From positions 62,001 to 126,000 of the forward strand of contig CAXAUZ010000001.1 of assembly GCA_963972525.1 (NCBI GenBank): a stretch of 64,000 bases of DNA, written 5' to 3'. Each line of letters starts with the position of its first letter. Position 1 is the first letter of the stretch. Positions 18,151-26,486 of this stretch are shown piece after piece. The notes beneath the pieces are model-generated. The model did no database searches. It was not told the DNA's origin and was given only the letters and a program-made list of their open reading frames with translations. Source of the stretch: Salinilacustrithrix sp003476595 (GTDB taxonomy: Bacteria; Actinomycetota; Acidimicrobiia; Acidimicrobiales; Salinilacustritrichaceae). The position numbers and the translations under genes were made by a program.

Positions 18151-19195
18151 TGCGCGCCGCCGTGCTGCACCAGGGCCAGATCCTCGTCCGAGACGACGTC
18201 GAAGACCCCACACCCGGCTTCGGCCAGGTGCTGGTGGAGGTCAAGGCCTGCGGCATCTGCGGCTCCGACCTGCACTTCGCGAAGCACGGCGGCGACATGC
18301 TCGACCTCGGCAAGCAGATCGAGGGGATGCCCAGCCTGGGCGGCGGGGGCGACGAGGTCGACCTCGACCGCGACGTCTACATGGGCCACGAGTTCGCCGC
18401 CGAGGTGCTCGACGTCGGCCCCGACACCGAGGCCGCCGCGCCGGTCGGGTCCCTCGTCACGTCCATCCCGGTGCTCATGGGCATGGACGGCATCCACCCG
18501 ATCGTCTACAGCAACACCGTGAAGGGTGGCTACGGCGAGCGGATGCTCCTGTCCGCTCCGATGCTGCTCGAGGTGCCCAACGGGCTCCCCGCGCAGCACG
18601 CCGCCCTCACCGAGCCCATGGCCGTCGGGCTGCACGCCGTGAACAAGGCGCGCCTCGAGCAGGGCGAGGGCGCGATCGTCCTCGGCTGCGGCCCGGTCGG
18701 CCTGGGGTCATCGCCGCCCTCGCGGTGCGGGGTGTCGGCCCCATCGTGGCCGCCGACTTCTCCCCCGCCCGCCGGCGGCTGGCCGAGCAGATGGGGGCGA
18801 CCGACATCGTCGACCCCCGCGAGGAGACCGGCTGGCAGGCCTGGTCCCGGGCCGGCAACGGCCGAGCGCCGGTGGTGTTCGAGGCCATCGGCGTGCCGGG
18901 CATCCTCGACGACATCCTGCGGTGCGCGCCGGCCCAGTCCCGGGTGGTCGTCGTGGGAGTCTGCATGGAGCACGACACCATCAACCCGTTCTTCGGGATC
19001 AGCAAGGAGCTGAACATCCAGTTCTGCCTCGGCTACGACCCGATGGAGTTCGCCGGCAGCCTGCGCAGCATCGCCGAGGGCGAGATCGACGTGGCCCCGA
19101 TGATCACCGCCGAGGTGGACCTCGACGGCGTACCCCAGGCCTTCGCCGACCTGGGCGACCCCGACGAGCACTGCAAGATCCTGGTGGTCCCATGA
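18150..19195 (+). pseudogene. Zinc-binding alcohol dehydrogenase, interrupted by a frameshift
   Basis: The N-terminal half (from 18150) is a GroES-like zinc alcohol dehydrogenase: KACGICGSDLHFAKHGGDM and YMGHEFAAEVLDVGP with catalytic-zinc ligands. It reaches GCGPVGLG and then runs out of frame. The Rossmann half resumes in the +2 frame (VRGVGPIVAADFSPARRRLA) and continues to the stop at 19195. One G missing from the run at 18704-18707 restores GLGVIAALAVRG and a normal protein of about 349 residues. This is either a real single-base deletion or a homopolymer sequencing error. The ATG overlaps the monooxygenase stop; the 3' end overlaps the amidohydrolase start. Confidence 0.85.
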
Positions 19196-20367
19196 CCAAG
19201 CCGATGCACGAGACGCACCGGATCGCCTACGACGGGGCCGTCGACGCCGACGGGCACATCCTCGAGCCCTCGGACCTGTGGGAGACCTACATCGATCCGA
19301 GGTTCCGGGACCGGGCCCTGCGCATCCGCACCGACGAGCACGGCCTCGAGGAGCTCGAGATCGGCGGCGAGCGGTCGCAGATGGCCCGCCGCGGCATGCC
19401 CTCGACGCTCGGGGCGATGGGCGCGCCCGACCTGGCCGCCATGCAGAAGGACCCCGAGCGCACCTACCTGCGCGAGGCGCCCTACGGCAGCATGGACCCG
19501 GCCCAGCGCCTCGAGGTGCTCGACGCCGAGAACCTCGACGCCGCGATCCTCTACACCACCGTCGGGCTCCTGTGGGAGGCCGAGCTGAAGGACCCCGAGC
19601 TGTCGCAGGCCTACACCACGGCCTACAACCGCTGGATCTGTGAGTTCTGCGCCGACTCGCCTCGCCTGGTCCCCACCGCCCACCTGTCGCTCTTCGACCC
19701 CGTCGCCGCGGCGGCCGAGCTGGAGCGCGCCATCGGCGAGGGAGCCAAGGGTGCCTACGTGGCGCCCTTCACCCACGACGCCAAGCCCCTCGGCCACCCG
19801 GACAACGACCCGGTCTTCGCCGTGGCCCAGGAGGCGGGCATCCCCTTCGCCATCCACCCGACGTTCGAGCCGCAGTGGACCAAGGGCCAGCGCATGGGCA
19901 CCTGGGAGAACGTCAAGCAGCTCCGGCTGCTCGCCTCGGTCACCGCCTCCGACGGCGTGCGCCAGCAGTTCACCACGCTGTTCGACTACGGCGTCTTCGA
20001 CCGCTTCCCCGAGCTCAAGGTGCTGGTGCTCGAGTCGGGCGGCGGGTGGATCGGCTACTGGCTCGACCGCATCGACGCCGTGTATGGCCACACCTTCATC
20101 GGCGAGAAGGTGCCGCTGCAGGAGAAGCCGAGCGACTACTTCCGGCGCCAGTGCTGGATCAGATGCGATCCCGACGAGCGGACGATCCCCGCCCTGGCCG
20201 AGCGCTTCGGCGTCGACCGGTTCCTGTGGGCCAGCGACTTCCCCCACGCCGACCACACGCCCGAGTACGTCGAGGACCTCAACGAGCTGGCCGGGATGTT
20301 CTCCGACGACGATCGTCGGCGGTTCCTCGGCGACAACGCCAGGGAGCTCTTCGACATCGACGCCTGA
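19192..20367 (+). CDS. Amidohydrolase family protein (Amidohydro_2)
   Basis: A 391-residue TIM-barrel metal-dependent hydrolase/decarboxylase-like protein. It begins with the typical strand-1 sequence VDADGHILEPSDLWETYI (the family often has DxDxH/E here). PFAIHPTFEPQW supplies a barrel histidine, and the C-terminal FLWASDFPHADHTPEY holds the conserved aspartate and further histidines. VLESGGGWIGYWLDRIDAVY is characteristic of the actinobacterial subgroup. These proteins are related to aminocarboxymuconate decarboxylases, but the substrate cannot be read from sequence. It overlaps the upstream gene by 4 bp and is the last gene of the catabolic operon. Confidence 0.88.
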   Translation: MTKPMHETHRIAYDGAVDADGHILEPSDLWETYIDPRFRDRALRIRTDEHGLEELEIGGERSQMARRGMPSTLGAMGAPDLAAMQKDPERTYLREAPYGSMDPAQRLEVLDAENLDAAILYTTVGLLWEAELKDPELSQAYTTAYNRWICEFCADSPRLVPTAHLSLFDPVAAAAELERAIGEGAKGAYVAPFTHDAKPLGHPDNDPVFAVAQEAGIPFAIHPTFEPQWTKGQRMGTWENVKQLRLLASVTASDGVRQQFTTLFDYGVFDRFPELKVLVLESGGGWIGYWLDRIDAVYGHTFIGEKVPLQEKPSDYFRRQCWIRCDPDERTIPALAERFGVDRFLWASDFPHADHTPEYVEDLNELAGMFSDDDRRRFLGDNARELFDIDA

Positions 20368-20371
20368 AGGA

Positions 20372-20415
20372 TTCTGGCAGCGGCCACGGAACGCGTTCCG
20401 CAGCCGCTGCCAGAA
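20372..20415. repeat. 44-bp palindrome (repeat family A, complete element)
   Basis: Two 22-bp arms meeting head to head at CG (20393/20394), matching at 20 of 22 positions. The left arm equals the copy at 8704-8725 but for one base; the right arm, read in reverse, is identical over 24 bp to the copy at 36132-36155. It lies 4 nt after the amidohydrolase stop and 7 nt before the TetR -10 box, so it can act as terminator for one gene and upstream region of the next. Confidence 0.85.
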
Positions 20416-20422
20416 CGGTGGG

Positions 20423-20428
20423 TACGGT
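20423..20428 (+). promoter_or_regulatory. -10 box of the TetR gene (leaderless type)
   Basis: TACGGT followed by 8 nt and ATG at 20437, immediately after the 44-bp palindrome. Confidence 0.45.
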
Positions 20429-20436
20429 GCCCGGCC

Positions 20437-21030
20437 ATGGCCGGAGCAGACGGGGCGCCCAAGCGGGTGCGCATGGACCACGAGGCGCGGCGCGGTCAGA
20501 TCCTCGACGCGGCCACCGGCCTGTTCCTGCGCCGGCCCTACAGCCAGGTCTCGGTGTCCGACATCGCCGAGGCCGCCGGCGTCGCCAAGGGCCTGCTGCA
20601 CCACTACTTCGACTCCAAGCGCGACCTCTACCTCGAGGTCGTCCGTGACGTGTCCCGCATCCCGCTGCCGGCCGGCGCGCCGGCGACCCCGGGCGAGGAC
20701 CCGACGTGGGCGGCGGCCATCGACGCGCTGCTCGCCTTCGCCTCGGAGAACCAGGAGCTGTGGCTGCGGGCCACCGCCGTGGGCGACGACGAGGTCGCCT
20801 CGATCCTCGACGACAGCCGGGAGGTGCTGGCCGAGCAGACGATCGAGGCCCTCGGCCTCGACGACACGCCGGTCGTGCGGGCCGTCGTGCGGGGCTACGG
20901 CGGGCTGGTGCAGGAGGTGATGCGCGAGTGGCTGGACCGCGGTCGGCTGACCGAGGCCCAGGCCCGCGAGGTGCTGGTGCGGGCGCTCCCCCTCCTGCTC
21001 GAGCGGGTGCTGCCCGAGCTCAGGCCGTGA
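20437..21030 (+). CDS. TetR family transcriptional regulator
   Basis: A 197-residue regulator. The N-terminal helix-turn-helix is clear: ILDAATGLFLRRPYSQVSVS followed by DIAEAAGVAKGLLHHYFDSK (about residues 22-61). The C-terminal ligand domain is variable and names no ligand. It is codirectional with and directly after the monooxygenase/hydrolase operon, so it may control that operon through the palindrome at 14455-14478. Its last 11 bp overlap the convergent SCP2 gene. Confidence 0.9.
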   Translation: MAGADGAPKRVRMDHEARRGQILDAATGLFLRRPYSQVSVSDIAEAAGVAKGLLHHYFDSKRDLYLEVVRDVSRIPLPAGAPATPGEDPTWAAAIDALLAFASENQELWLRATAVGDDEVASILDDSREVLAEQTIEALGLDDTPVVRAVVRGYGGLVQEVMREWLDRGRLTEAQAREVLVRALPLLLERVLPELRP

Positions 21031-21406
21031 GGGCCTTGATCTTCTCCTGGAAGGCCACCTGCTCCGGCGACGGCGCACCGGCCGACTGCATGGCCATCAG
21101 CTTGGTCATGTCGCCGTCGATCTTGATCTGACCCGACATGAACGCCTGCATGGCGGCCTGCTGGTCGCCGGCGATGAACACGCTCTTGGCCACCTCGTAG
21201 GGCACGGTCAGCTTCGTCGGGGCCGAGTCGTGCAGCCCCCGCTCGAACTGGCCGCCGGCCATGTGGGCCTCGCGCTCGCCGAAGGGGGTGTCGGGCACGA
21301 CGAGGTTGATCACCAGGTCCTTCGTGGCCGCCGGCGGCTCCGGCGCCTCCGGGCGCAGCGCCTCGATCGCGTCCATCCACTCGTCGGACAAGAAGTCGTG
21401 TGCCAT
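21020..21406 (-). CDS. SCP2 sterol-binding domain protein
   Basis: A 128-residue protein made almost entirely of one SCP2-like lipid/sterol carrier domain: DLVINLVVPDTPFGE, then KLTVPYEVAKSVFIAGDQQA, with FMSGQIKIDGDMTKLMAMQ as the conserved core near residues 90-108. Such domains bind hydrophobic or CoA-linked ligands. The start at 21406 has an AGGAGCG ribosome site; a possible TACTGT -10 at 21458-21463 gives a leader of about 45 nt. The gene sits beside the TetR/catabolic genes, consistent with handling of a hydrophobic substrate, but is on the opposite strand. Confidence 0.85.
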   Translation of the reverse strand: MAHDFLSDEWMDAIEALRPEAPEPPAATKDLVINLVVPDTPFGEREAHMAGGQFERGLHDSAPTKLTVPYEVAKSVFIAGDQQAAMQAFMSGQIKIDGDMTKLMAMQSAGAPSPEQVAFQEKIKALTA

Positions 21407-21525
21407 CGGTGTTCGCTCCTGTTGCTCGTGCGCGGGGCCGCTGTTGGCCGCCGTCCAACAGTAGCTTCGCCGCGCCGGGCGTCGGCTCCTGCGGAGCGGG
21501 CCGACGGGTGACGAAGGGCACGGCG

Positions 21526-22389
21526 TCAGCTGCGGTCTGCGACGCGCTCCAGCCAGGAGAGGAGGGCCTCGTCGACCGCGGCGCCCTTGTAGGCCCGCTG
21601 CTCGGGGCTCCACCCCCGGATCGCCGCGGCGAGATCGCCGGCCACGTCGGGGCGCTCCCCCAGCACGGCCATCGGCACCTGCTGGGTGCGGATCGTGAAC
21701 ACCACCGCCTCCACCGTCGGCAGGCGCACGAGCGTCTGGCGCTCGCTGCGCAGCCACCGGCCCTCGGGCACCGGCGTCGGACGCTCGACGTCGTCGACCC
21801 AGGTGGGCAGGTGCAGGTCGGCGACGTCGTGCACCAACCAGTTCCGCCGCCACACCCCCTGCCCCGGACGCAGCCGACCGAGGAAGCCGTCGACCCGGCC
21901 GGCCAGCGCGCCGGGGTAGCCCGGCACGACCGCGTGCACGCGGTCGAGCGGACCGCCGATGCGGTCGCGGGGTCGCCAGCACGACGGGAAGCACACGCAC
22001 CCGGCTGCCAGGCGCCAGCCGCCCTCGCCGGGCAGCAGCAGGCACAGGTCGTCGGCCACCAGGAGCCGGGTCGACGCCAACCCCTCCGGGAAATTCCGTG
22101 GATCCGTCACCACGGGTGGTACGGATCCACGGAATCTTCCCAGCCAGGTGCGCACGACGTCGTCGAGCTCGGCTGCCGCGGCACCCACGGCGGGGTCGTC
22201 GTCGCCGACGAGCACCTCGTCGGGCGCGGACGCGAGCAGTCGGGCGGCCTCGGTCCGCTGGGCCTCCCACTCGTCGTCGACCAGGAACCAGCGATCGGGG
22301 TCGAGGGACCGGGTGCCCATCGACGCATCGGGCGGGCCGACGTGCAGGTCGAGCTCGTCCAGCCACCCGGGTGGGAGCGGGCCGCGCAT
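21526..22389 (-). CDS. DUF3445 protein (heme-dependent oxidative N-demethylase-like)
   Basis: A 287-residue protein matching DUF3445 features along its length: SLDPDRWFLVDDEWEAQRTE, DDLCLLLPGEGG, AAGCVCFPSCWRPRDRIGGP, HAVVPGYPG, WRRNWLVHD, then RSERQTLVRLPTVEAVVFTI and AYKGAAVDEALLSWLE. Characterised relatives are heme-dependent enzymes removing methyl groups from dimethylamine-type substrates; others are uncharacterised. A near-palindromic 53-bp stretch is read in frame at about residues 84-101. The gene follows the GH65 gene by 4 nt, so it is probably co-transcribed, though a functional link is not obvious. Confidence 0.8.
   Translation of the reverse strand: MRGPLPPGWLDELDLHVGPPDASMGTRSLDPDRWFLVDDEWEAQRTEAARLLASAPDEVLVGDDDPAVGAAAAELDDVVRTWLGRFRGSVPPVVTDPRNFPEGLASTRLLVADDLCLLLPGEGGWRLAAGCVCFPSCWRPRDRIGGPLDRVHAVVPGYPGALAGRVDGFLGRLRPGQGVWRRNWLVHDVADLHLPTWVDDVERPTPVPEGRWLRSERQTLVRLPTVEAVVFTIRTQQVPMAVLGERPDVAGDLAAAIRGWSPEQRAYKGAAVDEALLSWLERVADRS
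22088..22140. repeat. In-frame palindromic element inside the DUF3445 gene
   Basis: Arms 22093-22107 and 22121-22135 form a perfect 15-bp inverted repeat (ATTCCGTGGATCCGT). It extends outward with a few mismatches to 22088 and 22140, and an inner ACCAC/GTGGT stem sits in the centre. It encodes the segment FRGSVPPVVTDPRNFP without breaking the reading frame. I see no second copy in the window. Confidence 0.75.
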
Positions 22390-22393
22390 CGGG

Positions 22394-24811
22394 CTAGGTG
22401 AAGTCGTCGCGGCGGATCCGCACCGAGTCGCCCGACACGACGTCGACGACCCCGTCGGCGGTGAGCACGGGCACGGCCTCGCCGGACTCGACGAGCACGG
22501 TGCAACCGTCCTGGTCCATCGTCACCAGGAGCTGGCAGCCGTGGCGTTGCAGCCGGTACGACATCGACGTCCACTCCAGCGGCAGCCGGGGGGCGAAGCG
22601 CACGTGCTCGCCGTTGTCGGACATGCCGCTGAACCCGTGGACGAGGGCGGCCCACACCCCGCCGGCGTTGGCGATGTGCACCCCGTCGGCGGTGTTGCCG
22701 TGGGTGTCGGCCAGGTCGAGGTAGAGCGACTGCTTGAAGTAGTCGAAGGCCAGGCCCTCGTGACCCACCTCGGCGGCGACGATCGACTGCACGCAGGCCG
22801 ACAGGGACGAGTCGCCGGTGGTGATCGGGTCGTAGTACTCGAAGTTGCGGCGCTTCTGCTCCCGCGAGAACTGCTGGCCTCGCAGGTGCATGGCCAGCAC
22901 CACGTCGGCCTGCTTGAGGATCTGGAACCGGTAGATCACGAGCGGGTGGTAGTGGAGCAGCAGCGGGTACTTCTCGGGCGGCGTGCCGTCGAAGTCCCAC
23001 GGCTCCCGGTCGAGGAAGCTCTCGTCCTGGGGGTGGATGCCCAGCTCCTCGTCGTAGGGCAGGTACATGGCCTCGGCGGCCCGGTGCCAGCCCTCGACCT
23101 CCTCGTCGGAGACGCCGGTGCGCCGCTGCAGCGCCTCGAGGTCCTCCGGGCTCCACTCGGCCAGGAAGTCGTAGGTCCACGCCGCGTACCGGAGGTTGAA
23201 GCGGGCCATGACGTTCGTGTACAGGTTGTCGTTCACGACGGTCGTGTACTCGTCCGGGCCGGTGACGCCGTGGATCCGGAACCGCCCGTCGACCGCACCG
23301 GACCGGCCGTTGCCGTTGTGCTCGTAGAAGCCCAGGTCGGCCCACAGCCGGGCCGTCTCGACCAGGATCTCGGCCCCCTCGTGGACGAGGAAGTCCACGT
23401 CCGCGGTGGCGTTGAGGTAGCGCTCCAGGGCGTAGGCGACCGCCGCGTTGATGTGGTACTGCGCGGTGCCGGCTGCGTAGTAGGCGGAGGCCTCCTCGCC
23501 GTTGATCGTGCGCCACGGGTAGAGCGCCCCGACCTGGCTCAGCTCCGTGGCCCGCGCCCGCGCGGCACCGAGCATCTTCCACCGGAAGCGGAGCAGCTTC
23601 CGGGCGACCTCGGGGCTGGTGTAGGCGAGGCAGGGCAGGACGTAGACCTCGGTGTCCCAGAAGTAGTGCCCGTCGTAGCCGCCGCCGGTGACGCCCTTGG
23701 CGGCCACGCCCTGCTCGTGGGCCCGGGCCGACGCCTGGGCCAGCTGGAACAGGTTCCAGCGCACGGCCTGCTGCACGGCCTCGTCGCCGTCGATGCGGAC
23801 GTCGGTGCGCTGCCAGAACCCGTCGAGCCACACCCGCTGCTGCTCCCGGAGGCCCGCGACCCCCGTGCGGCGCGCCCGCTTGATGGTCCGGTGGCAGCGG
23901 TCGGCCAGCTCCTGGGACGGGATCCCCCGCGACGAGTGGTAGGAGACGTACTTCGTCAGCCGGAACTTCTCGCCGGCCTCGGCGTGCACGGTGAACACCG
24001 TCTTGGCCAGGTCCTCACCGATGACGGTGTCGGTCTCGTAGCCGCACGTCGTCTCCACCTCGTGGTGGTAGGCGCAGGCCAGCGTCATGCCGCTCTGCGC
24101 GCACCGGTAGCCCAGCACGACCTCACCGCCGTCGTTCGGGTCCGCCTCGTGCCGCTGCAGCTGGGGCAGCAGGACCCGGTCCCGGAACTGCCGGCGCTGG
24201 CGCGGGTCGAAGCCCTCCCCCAGGGCCGCCGAGGTCACGTGGTACTCGTCCTCGCCGTCTTGGCGGTTGAGGAGCTGGGAGGAGATGACGACCGGCGCCG
24301 AGCCCTCCAGCATCTCGACCTCGAAGCTGAGCACCGCCAGGTGTCGGTGCTCCAGGCTGACCATGCGCTCGGAGCGGACCCGCAGCCGCTTGCCGGCCGG
24401 CGTGGTCCACACCACCTCCCGGTGGGAGATGCCGGTGCGGAAGTCGACCACTCGTTCGTAGTGCTCGAGGTCGGCCTCGCGCAGCAGCAGGGGTTCGTCG
24501 TCGACGTAGAGCTTCATCAGCTTGGCGTCGGGGACGTTGACGATGGTCTGGCCGGTGGTGGCGAAGGCCACGGCGGCCTCGGCGTGGTGGATCGGCCAGG
24601 TCTCGTGGAACCCGTTCAGGAACGTGCCGTGGGAGTGGGCCTCACGGCCCTCGCTCGGGTTGGCCCGCATGCCGATGTAGCCGTTGCCGATGGCGAACAG
24701 GGACTCGGTGTGACCGAGGTCGCCGTGGTCCAGCTCGGTCTCCACCAGCCGCCAGGGCTCCACCGGGTAGCGGTGCCGGGGGATGGCGCTGGCGGTGGCC
24801 CGGATCTTCAT
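22394..24811 (-). CDS. Glycoside hydrolase family 65 protein (disaccharide phosphorylase)
   Basis: An 805-residue GH65 enzyme of usual length, expected to cleave an alpha-glucosidic disaccharide (maltose, trehalose, kojibiose or nigerose type) with phosphate, giving beta-glucose 1-phosphate. Markers: SLFAIGNGYIGMRANPSEGR at the N-terminus, GYDGHYFWDTEVYVLP, the catalytic glutamate in VTGPDEYTTVVNDN, and the phosphate-binding TTGDSSLSACVQS. Its start overlaps the stop of a beta-phosphoglucomutase gene (ATGA). That enzyme uses exactly this product, so the pair forms a short sugar-salvage operon. Substrate preference cannot be told from sequence. Confidence 0.93.
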   Translation of the reverse strand: MKIRATASAIPRHRYPVEPWRLVETELDHGDLGHTESLFAIGNGYIGMRANPSEGREAHSHGTFLNGFHETWPIHHAEAAVAFATTGQTIVNVPDAKLMKLYVDDEPLLLREADLEHYERVVDFRTGISHREVVWTTPAGKRLRVRSERMVSLEHRHLAVLSFEVEMLEGSAPVVISSQLLNRQDGEDEYHVTSAALGEGFDPRQRRQFRDRVLLPQLQRHEADPNDGGEVVLGYRCAQSGMTLACAYHHEVETTCGYETDTVIGEDLAKTVFTVHAEAGEKFRLTKYVSYHSSRGIPSQELADRCHRTIKRARRTGVAGLREQQRVWLDGFWQRTDVRIDGDEAVQQAVRWNLFQLAQASARAHEQGVAAKGVTGGGYDGHYFWDTEVYVLPCLAYTSPEVARKLLRFRWKMLGAARARATELSQVGALYPWRTINGEEASAYYAAGTAQYHINAAVAYALERYLNATADVDFLVHEGAEILVETARLWADLGFYEHNGNGRSGAVDGRFRIHGVTGPDEYTTVVNDNLYTNVMARFNLRYAAWTYDFLAEWSPEDLEALQRRTGVSDEEVEGWHRAAEAMYLPYDEELGIHPQDESFLDREPWDFDGTPPEKYPLLLHYHPLVIYRFQILKQADVVLAMHLRGQQFSREQKRRNFEYYDPITTGDSSLSACVQSIVAAEVGHEGLAFDYFKQSLYLDLADTHGNTADGVHIANAGGVWAALVHGFSGMSDNGEHVRFAPRLPLEWTSMSYRLQRHGCQLLVTMDQDGCTVLVESGEAVPVLTADGVVDVVSGDSVRIRRDDFT

Positions 24812-25533
24812 CGTGCGGCCTCGGGCTCGAGCGTCTCGGCCAGGTCGTCGACGACCAGGTGGGCGCCGGCCGCCAGCAGCGCGTCGCGGTTGCCGCCCCG
24901 GTCCACGCCGAGCACCAGACCGAAGGCGCCGGCGACCCCGGCCGCCACGCCGGAGGTGGCGTCCTCGACGACCACCGCGTCGGGTGGCGCGACGCCGACC
25001 AGCTCGGCGGCGCGCAGGAACATGTCCGGTGCCGGCTTGCCGGTGATGCCCTCCTCGACGATGGTGACGCCGTCGACGACGTGCTCGAAGCGTTCGCCCA
25101 ACCCGGCGGCCTCCAGCACAGGGCGGGCGTTCCGGGACGAGGACACCACGGCTTGGGCGATGCCGTGCCGATCCAGCTCGTCCAGCACGGCCATCGTGCC
25201 CGGGTACGGGGCGACCCCGTCTCGCTCGAGCAGCTCGCGGAACAGCGCGTCCTTGCGGTTCCCCATCGCGGCCACGGTGCCGTCGCCGGGTGGGTCATCC
25301 GGCGTGCCGGCTGGCAGCTCCACGCCCCGGGACGTCAGGAACGACCGCACCCCGTCGTAGCGGGGCTTGCCGTCGACGTAGGTGAGGTAGTCCTCGCTGG
25401 TGAAGCCCCAGGGGGCGAACAGCTCGGCCCAGGCGACCTCGTGCACCGAGGCCGTGGGCGTGATGACCCCGTCCAGGTCGAGCAGGACGGCTCGGTACGC
25501 CTGCCACTTGACCGTCGTCCCGCGTGCGACCAT
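24808..25533 (-). CDS. pgmB: Beta-phosphoglucomutase (HAD family)
   Basis: A 241-residue HAD-superfamily phosphomutase converting beta-glucose 1-phosphate to glucose 6-phosphate. Motif I is LLDLDGVIT (nucleophile and acid/base aspartates, about 18-26), motif II is AVVSSSRNAR, the motif III lysine is in GKPAPDMFLRA and motif IV is VVEDATSGVAAG. The helical cap lies between motif I and motif II. The ATG at 25533 follows a TACACT -10 box by 8 nt. It is the first gene of the pgmB-GH65 operon and overlaps GH65 by 4 bp. Confidence 0.9.
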   Translation of the reverse strand: MVARGTTVKWQAYRAVLLDLDGVITPTASVHEVAWAELFAPWGFTSEDYLTYVDGKPRYDGVRSFLTSRGVELPAGTPDDPPGDGTVAAMGNRKDALFRELLERDGVAPYPGTMAVLDELDRHGIAQAVVSSSRNARPVLEAAGLGERFEHVVDGVTIVEEGITGKPAPDMFLRAAELVGVAPPDAVVVEDATSGVAAGVAGAFGLVLGVDRGGNRDALLAAGAHLVVDDLAETLEPEAAR

Positions 25534-25541
25534 GGCGGCCG

Positions 25542-25547
25542 AGTGTA
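25542..25547 (-). promoter_or_regulatory. -10 box of the pgmB-GH65 operon (leaderless type)
   Basis: Minus-strand TACACT, 8 nt before the pgmB ATG. Confidence 0.45.
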
Positions 25548-25583
25548 GGGGCGAGCCCGCACCCGGCCGCCGGAGCCGCTGGT

Positions 25584-25823
25584 TCAGCTGGTCTCGGGCT
25601 TGCCCTGGCGCTCCCGGGCCGGGGAGCCGTGGCTCTCCTCCTCGAAGCGCTCCTCGGCGGCCTTCTCGTCGCCGCCGGTCTCCTCGAGCAGCTCGTCGGC
25701 GAGCTCGCTGTCCTGGTCGACGGCCTGGCCGAGGGACTTGTCCTCGTAGCCGGGCTCGCTCCACTTGGCGTCGGGGTCGGTGCCCGTGGGGGTGTCGGTG
25801 CCGTGGGTGCGGTCTTCGCTCAT
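25584..25823 (-). CDS. Small acidic hydrophilic protein, unknown function
   Basis: A 79-residue protein rich in Glu, Asp, Gly and Ser, without membrane segment or cysteine. It contains ELADELLEETGGDEKAAEER and is probably helical there. The start has a good ribosome site (GGAAGGA, 8 nt upstream of ATG on the minus strand), which is the main reason to believe it is real. I do not recognise the family. It stands alone between pgmB and a STAS-domain gene. Confidence 0.6.
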   Translation of the reverse strand: MSEDRTHGTDTPTGTDPDAKWSEPGYEDKSLGQAVDQDSELADELLEETGGDEKAAEERFEEESHGSPARERQGKPETS

Positions 25824-25910
25824 GGCGCGGTCCTTCCGTCGTGGGGGATGGACCGCGTCGCTACCCGAGTCGGCGACCGAACATGCGGTCCCGCGAGGAA
25901 CCGCCGCTGC

Positions 25911-26309
25911 TCAGGCGGTGCCGGGCCGGCGGACGGTGCCGGAGTCGCTCACGCCCACCGCGTCGAGCGCACGCCGCACGACGCCGGCGGCGCCGTCGAG
26001 GCGGACGTCGCCGCCGTGGGGCAGGAGGCGGGCGGCGAGGTCGACCCAGAGGTCGATGCCGGCCGAGGTGCACAGGCGCAGCTCGGCGAGGTCGAAGCGC
26101 ACGTCGCCGATGCCGAGCGGGAGGAGCCCGTCGATGGCGCGGGCCACGGCTGGGGTGGTGGCGGCGCACAGCTCGCCGCGCAGGGCGACGTCGATGTGGG
26201 CGGGCACGGAGCCGAAGCCGGTCACGGTGATGCGGGCGACCAGGCGCGACGCGGAATCCTCGTCGACGACGACCACCGGAGCGAGCTCCTCGGTCCAGAT
26301 TCCTTGCAT
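25911..26309 (-). CDS. STAS-domain protein (anti-sigma factor antagonist-like)
   Basis: About 132 residues with one STAS domain. The core strand-helix reads VRFDLAELRLCTSAGIDLWV (near residues 78-97), where the CTSAG serine corresponds to the phosphorylated Ser/Thr of SpoIIAA-like antagonists. It would take part in a partner-switching circuit controlling a sigma factor, but no kinase/anti-sigma gene is adjacent. I favour the ATG at 26309 (GGAG ribosome site) over one at 26354, because the promoter at 26367-26395 would leave too short a leader for the latter. Confidence 0.75.
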   Translation of the reverse strand: MQGIWTEELAPVVVVDEDSASRLVARITVTGFGSVPAHIDVALRGELCAATTPAVARAIDGLLPLGIGDVRFDLAELRLCTSAGIDLWVDLAARLLPHGGDVRLDGAAGVVRRALDAVGVSDSGTVRRPGTA

Positions 26310-26366
26310 CACGTTCTCCAGTTGCTGGCCCACGAACACTCCGGCCGGGGTCACGGGCCTCGTCCC

Positions 26367-26395
26367 AGGCTAACGGCGCCGGGCGCGACCGCCAA
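26367..26395 (-). promoter_or_regulatory. Promoter of the STAS-domain gene
   Basis: On the minus strand: TTGGCG (26395-26390), 17-bp spacer, TAGCCT (26372-26367). Start of transcription near 26360 gives a leader of about 50 nt to the ATG at 26309. Confidence 0.55.
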
Positions 26396-26486
26396 CGGTG
26401 CCGCCCGCGGACTCGTGCCATTGGTCCACAGCACCGGCGACGTTGTCCCTTGCCCGATCGAGCCGTTCGACGGCACGCTGCGAGCG

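Noticed and set aside
20372..20415. Repeat family A as a CRISPR-like array
   Set aside because: Only three copies, far apart, in different orientations and without regular spacers; no cas genes in the window.
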